DNA from: Halorientalis sp.
Lineage (GTDB): Archaea > Halobacteriota > Halobacteria > Halobacteriales > Haloarculaceae
Assembly: GCF_028275115.1 (NCBI RefSeq)
Contig: NZ_JAQCNH010000029.1
Coordinates: 1-64,000 of the forward strand
Direction of reading: 5' to 3'
Length of the DNA stretch: 64,000 bases
In this document: positions 25,376 to 33,393 of the stretch, in pieces
Numbering within the stretch: the first letter of the stretch is position 1
How the letters are laid out: each line of letters opens with the position of its first letter
Notes under the pieces: model-generated
The model's input: only the letters and a program-made list of their open reading frames with translations
Told to the model about the DNA's origin: nothing
Database searches by the model: none
Position numbers and translations under genes: made by a program

Positions 25376-25909
25376 ATGGCACGGGGGTTTTACATCGGCC
25401 GCTTCCAGCCGTTCCACGATGGCCACCGGGAAATGACCGACCGTATCGCCGAGACGGTCGATGAAGTGGTCGTCGGTATCGGCAGCGCCGACGTCTCACA
25501 CACCGTCCGGAACCCGTTCACTGCAGGTGAACGAATCATGATGGTCTCTCGCGTCCTCGACGAAATAGACACGCAGACGTACGTCGTCCCCATCGAAGAC
25601 ATCGACCGCAACTCCGTCTGGGTGGCCCACATCCAGAGTATGGCCCCGGAGTTCGACGTCGCGTACTCGAACAACCCACTCGTCATCAGACTGTTCGAGG
25701 AAGCCGGCATCGAAGTCCGCCAGTCCGAGATGTACAACCGCGGAAATCTGAAGGGCTCGCGCATTCGGTCTCGGATGGTCGAGGGGAAAGACTGGGAGCA
25801 TCTCGTTCCCGGCGTCGTCGTCGAGGTACTCGACGAAATCGACGGGCTGGAGCGACTCCGCCGGATCGCGGACGAAGACGGCGACGACGCCACGGAGAAC
25901 GACCACTGA
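25376..25909 (+). CDS. Nicotinamide-nucleotide adenylyltransferase
   Basis: Start MARGFYIGRFQPFHDGHREM (177 aa); the track ORF begins 22 codons early. It has nucleotidyltransferase motif I GRFQPFHDGH, then VGIGSADVSHTVRNPFTAGER and the second motif KGSRIRSRM in place of ISSTxxR. This is the archaeal NMN adenylyltransferase (NadM type) that makes NAD+ from NMN and ATP. It is followed after 18 nt by the SAM hydrolase gene, probably one transcript. Confidence 0.94.
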   Translation: MARGFYIGRFQPFHDGHREMTDRIAETVDEVVVGIGSADVSHTVRNPFTAGERIMMVSRVLDEIDTQTYVVPIEDIDRNSVWVAHIQSMAPEFDVAYSNNPLVIRLFEEAGIEVRQSEMYNRGNLKGSRIRSRMVEGKDWEHLVPGVVVEVLDEIDGLERLRRIADEDGDDATENDH

Positions 25910-25927
25910 CACCCACAGCCACACAGC

Positions 25928-26695
25928 ATGCTCACCCTCGCGACAGATTTCGGCTCGCCGTACCCCGCCGCGATGAAAGGCGTCGTCCTGCAGGAGTCGG
26001 ACGCTCGCCTCGTAGACGTCGCCCACGATTTCCCCCGTCAGGACGTGCGGACTGCGGCTTTCTGGCTTCGGGAGATTCTCCCCTGGTTCCCACCGGCCGT
26101 CCACCTGGTCGTCGTCGACCCTGGCGTGGGAACCGACCGGGCCGCCGTCGTCGTCCGCGCCGGCGATCACGCCCTCGTCGGTCCGGACAACGGCGTCCTC
26201 CTGCCGGCAGCCCGCCGGCTCGCGGACGAGAGCGACGGAATCGATTGCTTCGAGATCGACCTGGGCGACCCCGCGAGTTCGACGTTTCACGGGCGAGATG
26301 TGTTCGCGCCGGCGGCCGCGCTCGTCCACGAGACCGGCGTCGGCCGTGTCGAGACACGCGAGGAGTTCACACCGGCCGCGGACTGGGTGGACCTCACGTT
26401 CCCCGAACCGACGGTGGCGGACGACCGAGCGACCGGCGAGGTACTGGTCGTCGACGGCTTCGGCAACGCCATCACGAACGTTCCCGGCGACGTTCTCGCC
26501 GGTCGGTACGGCAGCACGGTGGCGGTCGACGGCGAGCCCGCGCCGGTAGAACCGACGTACGCCGCGGTCGATGCGGACCGGCGGCTGGTGACCGTCGGGA
26601 GTCACGAGAACGTCGAACTCGCAGTCAATCGTGGCCGCGGCGAGGCGGCGTTCGGCGTCGGTGTCGGCGACAGACTGACGCTCGAACTCAGTTAA
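25928..26695 (+). CDS. SAM hydroxide adenosyltransferase (DUF62/duf-62 family)
   Basis: A 255-aa protein: LTLATDFGSPYPAAMKGVVL, with the DFG near the N-terminus, VHLVVVDPGVGTDR, LVGPDNGVLLPA and FHGRDVFAPAAALV. These are the family blocks. The enzyme hydrolyses S-adenosylmethionine to adenosine and methionine; close relatives are SAM-dependent halogenases. It follows the NMN adenylyltransferase gene and overlaps the convergent cinA stop by 4 bp. Confidence 0.92.
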   Translation: MLTLATDFGSPYPAAMKGVVLQESDARLVDVAHDFPRQDVRTAAFWLREILPWFPPAVHLVVVDPGVGTDRAAVVVRAGDHALVGPDNGVLLPAARRLADESDGIDCFEIDLGDPASSTFHGRDVFAPAAALVHETGVGRVETREEFTPAADWVDLTFPEPTVADDRATGEVLVVDGFGNAITNVPGDVLAGRYGSTVAVDGEPAPVEPTYAAVDADRRLVTVGSHENVELAVNRGRGEAAFGVGVGDRLTLELS

Positions 26696-27207
26696 TCCGT
26701 CTCTATCCGGTCGAGCAGGTCCGAGAGCGCCTGCTTGGCCACTCGTTCTTTCACCTCCGTTCGAGAGCCGTCGAACCGGTATCGCTGGACGGTCGTCGTC
26801 GACGCACCGCTCCCCCACGGCGCGGCGGAGGAGACGCCGACGAAGACAGTGCCCACTGGATGGTCCGCGCGGTCGCGCTCGGGACCGGCCACACCGGTGG
26901 TCGAGAGGCCCCATGTCGTGCCCGCGACGTCACGTGCCCCCTGTGCCATCTCGCGGCCGACTCGTTCCGAAACTGCGCTCTCGTCGTCGAGCGCTTCGCG
27001 GGCGACGCCCAGGACCTGTTGTTTCGCGTCGTAACTGTACGTCACGAACGAGCGGTCGAAGTACGCGCTGGACCCCGGCACGTCGGTCACGAGTGAGGCG
27101 ACCAGTCCGCCCGAACAGGACTCGGCGGCCGCCAACGTCTCACCGCGTCGCCCGAGCGCATCCCCGACGCGTGTCTCGATCAGTGGCTCCGTCCCGAACT
27201 GTCGCAT
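26692..27207 (-). CDS. CinA-family nicotinamide-nucleotide amidohydrolase
   Basis: Start MRQFGTEPLIETRVGDAL (171 aa), 21 codons inside the track ORF. The stand-alone CinA C-terminal domain is complete: TLAAAESCSGGLVASLVTDVPGSSAYF, SYDAKQQVLGV, VSERVGREMAQGARD and GLSTTGVAGP. It deamidates NMN to nicotinate mononucleotide, a pyridine salvage step. An NMN adenylyltransferase lies 1 kb away on the other strand, so NMN is the shared metabolite. No N-terminal MoCF-like domain is attached. Confidence 0.9.
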   Translation of the reverse strand: MRQFGTEPLIETRVGDALGRRGETLAAAESCSGGLVASLVTDVPGSSAYFDRSFVTYSYDAKQQVLGVAREALDDESAVSERVGREMAQGARDVAGTTWGLSTTGVAGPERDRADHPVGTVFVGVSSAAPWGSGASTTTVQRYRFDGSRTEVKERVAKQALSDLLDRIETD

Positions 27208-27277
27208 AGGCTGTAGACTCACCGGCCACGGAATTGAATCCCCGGGACGGACGAGCGTGACTGCGGCCAACCAGTTT

Positions 27278-27291
27278 TTTGGCTCGCCTAA
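27278..27291 (+). promoter_or_regulatory. Metalloregulator-like dyad, distal copy
   Basis: TTTGG-CTCG-CCTAA is an inverted repeat with one mismatch from TTAGG-N4-CCTAA. It lies just upstream of the TATA-like GATTTAACT (27301-27309) of the halocyanin-repeat gene. Confidence 0.5.
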
Positions 27292-27314
27292 ACTTCGACG
27301 GATTTAACTGTGGA

Positions 27315-27328
27315 TTAGGTCACCCTAA
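27315..27328 (+). promoter_or_regulatory. Metalloregulator-like dyad, proximal copy
   Basis: TTAGG-TCAC-CCTAA is a perfect 5-4-5 inverted repeat between the TATA-like element and the ATG at 27334, a position where a bound repressor would block initiation. The half-site TTAGG resembles those of DtxR/IdeR-type iron regulators. The two dyads are 37 bp apart. Confidence 0.6.
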
Positions 27329-27333
27329 AACTG

Positions 27334-29808
27334 ATGAACGCGAACAGAAGACAGCTGCTCCGGACGGCCACGGCGGTGGCTGCAGGGCTGGGACTCGCAG
27401 GGTGTAGCGGCAGCAATCAGGACGGCACACCGACGGAAACGGCGACAGGCGCGGACGCCGACACGCCGGCTTCGGCCGAGGGTGACTCAGAAGCCGAAGC
27501 GGGCTCGACGAGCGTCGGCGCGGAGGCGGCCGTCGCCGCGGAGTGGACGGCGATGCGGATGCGACTCGACGACGCGTTCACCCTCGGTGTCGCGGGCCAC
27601 ACCGAGGCAGGCGCGAGCGTCGGTCAGAGCGTGTTCGCCCAGTTCGAGAGTGCCAACGGTGAGTACGGCGCACACGAGTACCTCGAAGCCACGGACGAGG
27701 CCAACTACAGCGGCTTCGAGGAGGACGGACTGGTCGTTATGAACGAGAGGCTGAACGCAGGTGACGCCGAGGCCGCCCGGGACGGCTGGCGGACGGCCAA
27801 CACCAACCTCCGTGAGGCGACCGTTGCCCGCATCGGCGAGACCGGCGCGAACGCGCTGGCGGTCCTCCGGTTCGGCGCGGCCGTGAACAACGTCGAACTG
27901 CTCGCCGCCGCCGGCGACGTCGAGGGCGCGGCCTCGGTCGGACAAGAAGTGCTAAGCTGGTGGGAGAGTTCGCCCGCTCACGACGCGGTCGAGAGTGCCG
28001 ACAGCGAGGCGTACGAGCGCCTCGAAGGCGCGATGGAGGACGCGATTTCGGCCGCACAGTCCGGTGACGTGGCGGGAGTCCGGAGCGCGACGAACACAGC
28101 GTTGAGCGCCTCGGCGACCGGGGCCTACGCCGTCGCCGGCAGCCGGAACGTCGCAGGCGCGGGCCAACTCGCGGCTTACCAGGCACAGGGCTGGGACGCC
28201 GCGACGCTCGCTTCGATGGGCGGTGCCGGCGAGGCACAGGCCCACGCCGCCGTTCTCACGACGTATCGCGCACGCGTCCACGATTCGCACTGGGTCGCGG
28301 CCCGCGGCGAGACCGACACCGCACAGACGATGGCTCAGGACGTGTTCGCGCACTTCGAGGGTGCGAGGGCTCACGACGCGCTGGAAGAGGCCAACAGCGA
28401 GGCCTACGAGAGCTTCGAGAGCGGACTGGACTCGCTGATTTCGGCCATCGACAGCGGTGATTCCGCGGGCGTCGACGACGCGCTGGCAGCGGTCGACGAC
28501 AACCTCGTGACGGGTATCGAGGCGCTGGTCGGCGACACCGGTTCGGCGGTCCTCGAAGCCGAGTTCTTCCGAGCGCGACTCCAGGACGCCCGGGAGGTCT
28601 ACCGGTTCGGTGGCGCCGACACCGCCGCAGAGATTGCACAGTCCCTGTTCCGGACCTTCGAGCAGAACGAACTCGGCTTCCACGAGGCCTTCGAGGCGGC
28701 AGACGCCGAGGCCTACGAGTCCTTCGAGTCACACCTCGGCTCCCTGCAGACGGCCTTCGAGAACACGAACGACAGCGGCGTCGAGACCCACGCGACGGGC
28801 GTGCTCGACGAACTGCTCGGCTTCGAGACGACCGCCGGGTCGACCGGCCAGGTCGGTGCCGGCGAGACCGCGTACATGGCCGCTCGGATCTTCGACGCCG
28901 CGGGCGTCGCCGCGCTCGGCAAGTCCGGGCGCGCGAACAGCGTCGTCCAGGAGACCTTCGCCGGCTTCGAGGCCGGCGCCGGCGGCTTCCACGAGGCGCT
29001 GGAGGAATCGGATTCGGAACTGTACGAGAGCTTCGAGAGCGACCTCTCGGCGGTCGGCGCCGCGGCCAACGACGGCAGCACCGTCTACGGCACCGCGAAG
29101 AGTTTCTACGGGAAGACAGTCGACGCCGCCTACGCAGTCGTCGGCGCCGGCGGCGCCAGCGTCGTCACGCCCGTGATGCAGGACACTTTCGCCGCCTTCG
29201 AGGAGGCGACGGTCCACGAGATGCTCGAAGAAGCCGACGAGAGTACCTACGAGAGGTACGAGGCTGCGCTGGACGACTACATCAGCGCCCTCGACTCCGG
29301 GTCGGGCGTCGAGAGCGCCGCGACGGCTTACGCCGACGCCTCGACCCGTGCACAGTTCGCCGTCGTCGACGCCGTGGCCGATGCTCCTGTCGGCGAGGGA
29401 GGCGGCGAGGCCAGCGGCGAGAGCGAAGAAACGAGCCTCCAGGGCGGTCCCGACGTCCAAGACGGCGTGCCGGACGGCGCCGACCACATCGTCGACATGC
29501 GGGCCGTCGCCTTCGAGCCGGCCGAACTCACGGTGAAAGTGGGCGATACGGTCGCGTGGGCACACCGCGCCGGTGAGGCACACAACGTCGTCGCCTACGA
29601 GGACGCGATTCCCGAGGGCGCAGGGTACTGGGCCTCCGGCGGCTTCGAGTCCCAGTCCGCCGCCGAAACCGGGTGGGAGAGCGGCGACGGCGCCGTTCAG
29701 TCCGGCCAGTCCTACACCCACACGTTCGAGGCGGCCGGCACTCACGAGTACTACTGTGTTCCCCACGAGATGGCAGGGATGAAAGGCGAGGTGGTCGTCG
29801 AGGAGTGA
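27334..29808 (+). CDS. Six-repeat lipoprotein with C-terminal halocyanin domain (DUF5059-like)
   Basis: An 824-aa protein. Residues 1-28 are MNANRRQLLRTATAVAAGLGLAGC, a Tat/lipobox signal. After an acidic linker, six degenerate repeats of about 75-130 aa each hold the core VFAxFExA...HExLEEADSExYESFES. The last 115 residues are a cupredoxin: VAFEPAELTVKVGDTVAW, AGEAHNVVAYED and HEYYCVPHEMAGMKG give the His-Cys-His-Met type-1 copper ligands. The copper domain would carry electrons outside the membrane. The helical repeats recall the M75/DUF5059 proteins associated with iron uptake. The double dyad in the promoter suggests metal control. Confidence 0.88.
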   Translation: MNANRRQLLRTATAVAAGLGLAGCSGSNQDGTPTETATGADADTPASAEGDSEAEAGSTSVGAEAAVAAEWTAMRMRLDDAFTLGVAGHTEAGASVGQSVFAQFESANGEYGAHEYLEATDEANYSGFEEDGLVVMNERLNAGDAEAARDGWRTANTNLREATVARIGETGANALAVLRFGAAVNNVELLAAAGDVEGAASVGQEVLSWWESSPAHDAVESADSEAYERLEGAMEDAISAAQSGDVAGVRSATNTALSASATGAYAVAGSRNVAGAGQLAAYQAQGWDAATLASMGGAGEAQAHAAVLTTYRARVHDSHWVAARGETDTAQTMAQDVFAHFEGARAHDALEEANSEAYESFESGLDSLISAIDSGDSAGVDDALAAVDDNLVTGIEALVGDTGSAVLEAEFFRARLQDAREVYRFGGADTAAEIAQSLFRTFEQNELGFHEAFEAADAEAYESFESHLGSLQTAFENTNDSGVETHATGVLDELLGFETTAGSTGQVGAGETAYMAARIFDAAGVAALGKSGRANSVVQETFAGFEAGAGGFHEALEESDSELYESFESDLSAVGAAANDGSTVYGTAKSFYGKTVDAAYAVVGAGGASVVTPVMQDTFAAFEEATVHEMLEEADESTYERYEAALDDYISALDSGSGVESAATAYADASTRAQFAVVDAVADAPVGEGGGEASGESEETSLQGGPDVQDGVPDGADHIVDMRAVAFEPAELTVKVGDTVAWAHRAGEAHNVVAYEDAIPEGAGYWASGGFESQSAAETGWESGDGAVQSGQSYTHTFEAAGTHEYYCVPHEMAGMKGEVVVEE

Positions 29809-29868
29809 GCGGCACTCGCCCCCCCGCCGGAACGTGGGTTTTTGTCTCCGTCGGCCGACAGGTCCGAT

Positions 29869-30657
29869 ATGGGATTGTTCGACTGGCTCGGCGACCTCCT
29901 CGGCGACAGTGGACCGACAGACGATCGGCGGGGGACCGAACGCCAGCGTCACGGAAGTCACTGGGACACCGTCCTCGCGCCCGAGGGCCGAGAGGCTGCG
30001 CTCCGGACGGTCCTGACGGCGACGGTCGAAGGCGGGACTCCGAGCGAAGCCGGCACGCACGAAGGCGCGCCCCTCGTCGGCTACCGGGACTCCCCGGATC
30101 CGGTCGGTGCAACCGTCGTCACGCTCGATGAACAGGTCACCACCGGCTACCCGGTCGCCGACGGGGTGGGTCACGAGTTCGGCGTGACTGACCGAACGGA
30201 GTGGGCGTCCGGGGTCGAGGCCTGGGTCGAGGGGACGGTCGGTGCGGTGACAGTGACCTGCTTCGACGTCGACTGGTTCGCCCACCGGTCGGCCCCACCA
30301 GGGGGAGACGTGACGGCCTCGCTGTCAGTACTGCTTTACAATCTCCAGTCGGCCGACCCGACGGAGCCGCTCGTCACTGCTGACGGCGCGAAAGCGGACG
30401 CGACGGCTGGATTCCTCCCGTTCGAGAAGGGCGGCGCCGACGACTACGCCGTCTGGACGACCGTCGACGACGTGACCCGATGGACGTGGCGCGACACCGC
30501 GGGGTACCGCCTCCGCGCCCCCCTCGTCCGGGCCGAGGGGAGCGACGACATAGACGTGTCGATGTACGTCGCCGACCACAACCTCGTGGACGGGTACGTC
30601 CCCGAACCGGGCGACGAGGTCGAGGGGCTCGGCTGGGTCCAGGGGTCGTTCGAGTGA
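29869..30657 (+). CDS. Conserved hypothetical protein (262 aa)
   Basis: Start MGLFDWLGDLLGDSGPTDDRRG; the nine extra track residues are dropped. It contains beta-rich text: VGHEFGVTDRTEWASGVEAWVEG, TVTCFDVDWFAHR and DIDVSMYVADHNLVDGYVPEPGDEVEG. The last part looks like an OB- or carbohydrate-type strand set (PEPGDEVEGLGWVQG). There is no signal peptide or membrane helix. I do not recognise the family. It is monocistronic, 60 nt after the halocyanin gene. Confidence 0.7.
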   Translation: MGLFDWLGDLLGDSGPTDDRRGTERQRHGSHWDTVLAPEGREAALRTVLTATVEGGTPSEAGTHEGAPLVGYRDSPDPVGATVVTLDEQVTTGYPVADGVGHEFGVTDRTEWASGVEAWVEGTVGAVTVTCFDVDWFAHRSAPPGGDVTASLSVLLYNLQSADPTEPLVTADGAKADATAGFLPFEKGGADDYAVWTTVDDVTRWTWRDTAGYRLRAPLVRAEGSDDIDVSMYVADHNLVDGYVPEPGDEVEGLGWVQGSFE

Positions 30658-30782
30658 ACGGGCGGCGCAGTCGCTCCGGGACGACGCTTCAAAAAACGGG
30701 ACGTCGAGACGTTATGCTGCGGTCGTTCGCCGCCGGATGCGAACTGACCGTTCTGACCCGATAGTCCTCACGGCCAAATCGT

Positions 30783-32360
30783 TCACTCCGCCGCGATGAC
30801 GTCGTCGATGCGGACGATCATCGTCGCCGCCTCGGTCGCGGACTCGACGGCCTCTTCCTTGACTGCGGCGGGGTCGAGGACGCCGTACTCGACGGGGTCG
30901 CCGATGATGCCGGTCTGACCCTCGGAGATAATGCCGGCGCGGCCCTCACTGTCGAACTCCGAGCGGAGGTCGACGAGCGCGTCGATGGGGTCCATGCCGG
31001 TGTTGGCCGCCAGCGTGCGCGGGAGCACGTCGACGGCGTCGGCGAACGCTTCGACAGCCAGTTGTTTGCGGCCCTCGATGCTCGCGGCCTCGTCGCGGAT
31101 ATGGGCCGCGATTGCGATCTCCGCGGCACCGGCACCGGAGACGACGCCGCCCTCGTCGAGTGCGGCGGTCACGACGTCAAGCGCGTCGTTGAGGGCGCGT
31201 TCCAGTTCGTCAGTGACGTGTTCGGTGCCACCGCGGGCGAAGACGGTGACAGCGTCGGCGGCCGCGCCACCCTCGATGAAGGCGACGTCGTCGCCGTCGT
31301 ACTTGTCGACACGGACCGCCTCGGCCTCACCGAGGTCGTCGGCTTCGAGGTCGTCGACGGAGCCGGCGCGGGAACCGCCCGTTGCTGAGGCGATGGCCTT
31401 GGCGTCGTCGTCGTCGACGCTCTCGAAGGCGAGGATGCCGCGCTTGGCGAGAAAGGCCTTCGCGCGGTCGGCGATGTCGCCGGTGACGAACGCGACCTTC
31501 GCGCCGACGTCCTCGATGGCGTCGACGTAGCCACGCAGTTCCTCTTCCTCGGCCTCGATGGCCTGGTCGAGCTGGTCGACCTCGGTGATATTGTACTCGG
31601 CGTCGATGCTTGACTCCTTGAGGTCGATATCGTTGTCGACGACAGCGATGGCGGCGTCTTCGACCGAGCGGGGCATGTTCTCGTGACCCGGTTCCTCGTC
31701 GACAATGACGCCCTCGACCAGTTCGGTCGCGGAGGAGGAGGCACCGGTCTGAGTCCGGACAGTAATGTTGTCGCGGACGACGCCGGCGTCGGTGTCGACG
31801 TGCTGGACGGCCCCGACGACCGTCTCGGCCAGGCCACCGGCGTTCACGTCGCCGGTGCCTTTGCCGGTCATCGAGGACTCGGCGACCGAGCGGAGCGTCT
31901 GCTCGTCCACGTCGGCGTCGAGTGTCTCGGCGTCGATTGCCGCCTGGGCCAACTGTGCAGCCTCGTGGTACCCCTCGACGATGGTCGTCGGGTGCACGTC
32001 GTCGTCGAGCAGGTCCTCGGCCTGCTTCAGAAGTTCTCCCGCGAGCACGGAGGCCGTCGTCGTCCCGTCACCGACCTCGTCTTCCTGGGTCTGGGCGACT
32101 TCGACGATCATCTGCGCGGCGGGGTGTTCGATCTCCATCTCGTTCAGGATAGTCGCCCCGTCGTTGGTGATGACCACGTCGCCCGAGTCGGAGACGAGCA
32201 TCTTGTCCATCCCGCGAGGACCCAGTGTCGTCCGTACCGCCTCTGAAATCGCCTTTCCCGCGGCGATGTTGGATGTCTGTGCGTCTTTCCCCTCTGTCCG
32301 CTGGGAATCCTCGTTGAGAATGAACATGGGCTGGCCGCCCATCCGTCGCTGTTGAGACAT
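30783..32360 (-). CDS. Thermosome subunit (group II chaperonin), CCT3/ThsC-like
   Basis: Start MSQQRRMGGQPMFILNEDSQR (525 aa); the track ORF starts 34 codons early. It has the family blocks TLGPRGMDKMLVSDSGDVVITNDG, GDGTTTASVLAGELL (ATP) and the apical/intermediate segments AESSMTGKGTGDV and SGAGAAEIAIAAH. Subunits form stacked eight- or nine-membered rings that fold proteins with ATP. By eye it is closest to the third (ThsC-type) haloarchaeal paralogue. It ends in IDDVIAAE, without the Gly-Gly-Met tail of major subunits. A strong TATA box precedes it. Confidence 0.95.
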   Translation of the reverse strand: MSQQRRMGGQPMFILNEDSQRTEGKDAQTSNIAAGKAISEAVRTTLGPRGMDKMLVSDSGDVVITNDGATILNEMEIEHPAAQMIVEVAQTQEDEVGDGTTTASVLAGELLKQAEDLLDDDVHPTTIVEGYHEAAQLAQAAIDAETLDADVDEQTLRSVAESSMTGKGTGDVNAGGLAETVVGAVQHVDTDAGVVRDNITVRTQTGASSSATELVEGVIVDEEPGHENMPRSVEDAAIAVVDNDIDLKESSIDAEYNITEVDQLDQAIEAEEEELRGYVDAIEDVGAKVAFVTGDIADRAKAFLAKRGILAFESVDDDDAKAIASATGGSRAGSVDDLEADDLGEAEAVRVDKYDGDDVAFIEGGAAADAVTVFARGGTEHVTDELERALNDALDVVTAALDEGGVVSGAGAAEIAIAAHIRDEAASIEGRKQLAVEAFADAVDVLPRTLAANTGMDPIDALVDLRSEFDSEGRAGIISEGQTGIIGDPVEYGVLDPAAVKEEAVESATEAATMIVRIDDVIAAE

Positions 32361-32387
32361 AGTCAGTAATGAGATGGTAAGCGGTTC

Positions 32388-32396
32388 TATATAAAC
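32388..32396 (-). promoter_or_regulatory. TATA box of the thermosome gene
   Basis: The minus strand reads GCAAAGTTTATATAG, a near-ideal haloarchaeal TATA box with purine-rich BRE, 28-36 nt before the thermosome ATG at 32360. The 5' leader would be only a few bases. Confidence 0.7.
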
Positions 32397-32520
32397 TTTG
32401 CTATCGGAGGAAAGCGAGAGACGGCGAGGGGATATCGGTGCGGTGACGGTTGGATTCGGCAACAGAGGCAGACCATCTGGCGGGCAACCGTTATTACACG
32501 GCCGTTCGTTACCTCGGTGG

Positions 32521-33342
32521 ATGCTGGAGCTGGAACACGAGTTCCGCGTCGTCGACGTTCACGTCTGTCTCGAGCCCGACGACACGCGACGGGCCGACGC
32601 CCGAACCGGCGACCCCGAGACAATCGAGCGGGAGATGCACCAAGCGGGGGTCATCCGGTCGGTCGTGTTCCCGGGGTCCCGGGACGGGAGCTATCTCAAG
32701 GTCAACAACGCGGTCGCCCGCATGAGTGTCGGCCGCTCGTTCGTCGCGTTCGCCCGCATCAACGGGGCCAGAGATGCCGGTTCGAGTCCGGGCGCGCGTT
32801 TGCGCAACCTCACCAGCTCGCGGGACGAACACCACACCTCGCCCGAGGACGTGGAGCAGTACGCCTACGACGACCGCTTCGCCGGGTTCAAACTCCACCC
32901 CGCAGCCGACGGCCTCCCCGACGAGGACGTCCTAGAACGGCTCGCCGAGGTCGGCCTCCCTGTCCTCGTTCACAGCGGTCAGCAGTTCCCGCCCCGGGCC
33001 GTGGCCGACCACCTGCTCGAGTACGAGTTTCCCGTGATCGTCGAACATTTCGGCGGCTACCCGCTGGACGGCGAACTCATCGGCGACGGCATCACCCTGC
33101 TGGACCGCTGGGAGTCGTGTTTTCTCGATACGAGTTTCGTCCGCTTCCGGACGCCGCTCGAACGGGCGATTATGGAACACCCCGATCGGATCTGTTTCGG
33201 TAGCGGCGCGCCGGCCAGCCACCCCGACGTGGGCCTCATGGAGATTCTCACGCTGGACGTGCCCGAAGACGCGATGGTGAAGGTGTTCTCGAAGAACGCC
33301 TCCCGCGTGGTCCCGGAGCTCTCGTCGTCGGGCGGACGCTGA
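32521..33342 (+). CDS. Amidohydrolase-family TIM-barrel protein with altered metal ligands
   Basis: Start MLELEHEFRVVDVHVCLEPDD (273 aa). It is an amidohydrolase_2-type barrel: FAGFKLHPAADG, LPVLVHSGQQFP and FPVIVEHFGGYP align with its His-bearing strands, and ICFGSGAPASHPDVG with the last strand. Two usual metal ligands are changed: HxH at strand 1 is HVC, and the Asp of FGTD is replaced in FGSG. It may be a decarboxylase/hydrolase variant or non-catalytic. It is a single gene, divergent from the thermosome. Confidence 0.8.
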   Translation: MLELEHEFRVVDVHVCLEPDDTRRADARTGDPETIEREMHQAGVIRSVVFPGSRDGSYLKVNNAVARMSVGRSFVAFARINGARDAGSSPGARLRNLTSSRDEHHTSPEDVEQYAYDDRFAGFKLHPAADGLPDEDVLERLAEVGLPVLVHSGQQFPPRAVADHLLEYEFPVIVEHFGGYPLDGELIGDGITLLDRWESCFLDTSFVRFRTPLERAIMEHPDRICFGSGAPASHPDVGLMEILTLDVPEDAMVKVFSKNASRVVPELSSSGGR

Positions 33343-33393
33343 GGGGTGAACCGCTCCGTCCCGTAGTATTTATCACCGAGACCTGCAGAGAGA

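Noticed and set aside
27334-29800. CRISPR array in the repeated region
   Set aside because: The repeats are protein-level, of irregular length and diverged; no short identical repeats with unique spacers exist here or elsewhere in the window.
28729-30285. 518-aa minus ORF below the halocyanin-repeat gene
   Set aside because: Antisense of the repeats and of the next gene; repeated open frames reflect the repeats themselves.
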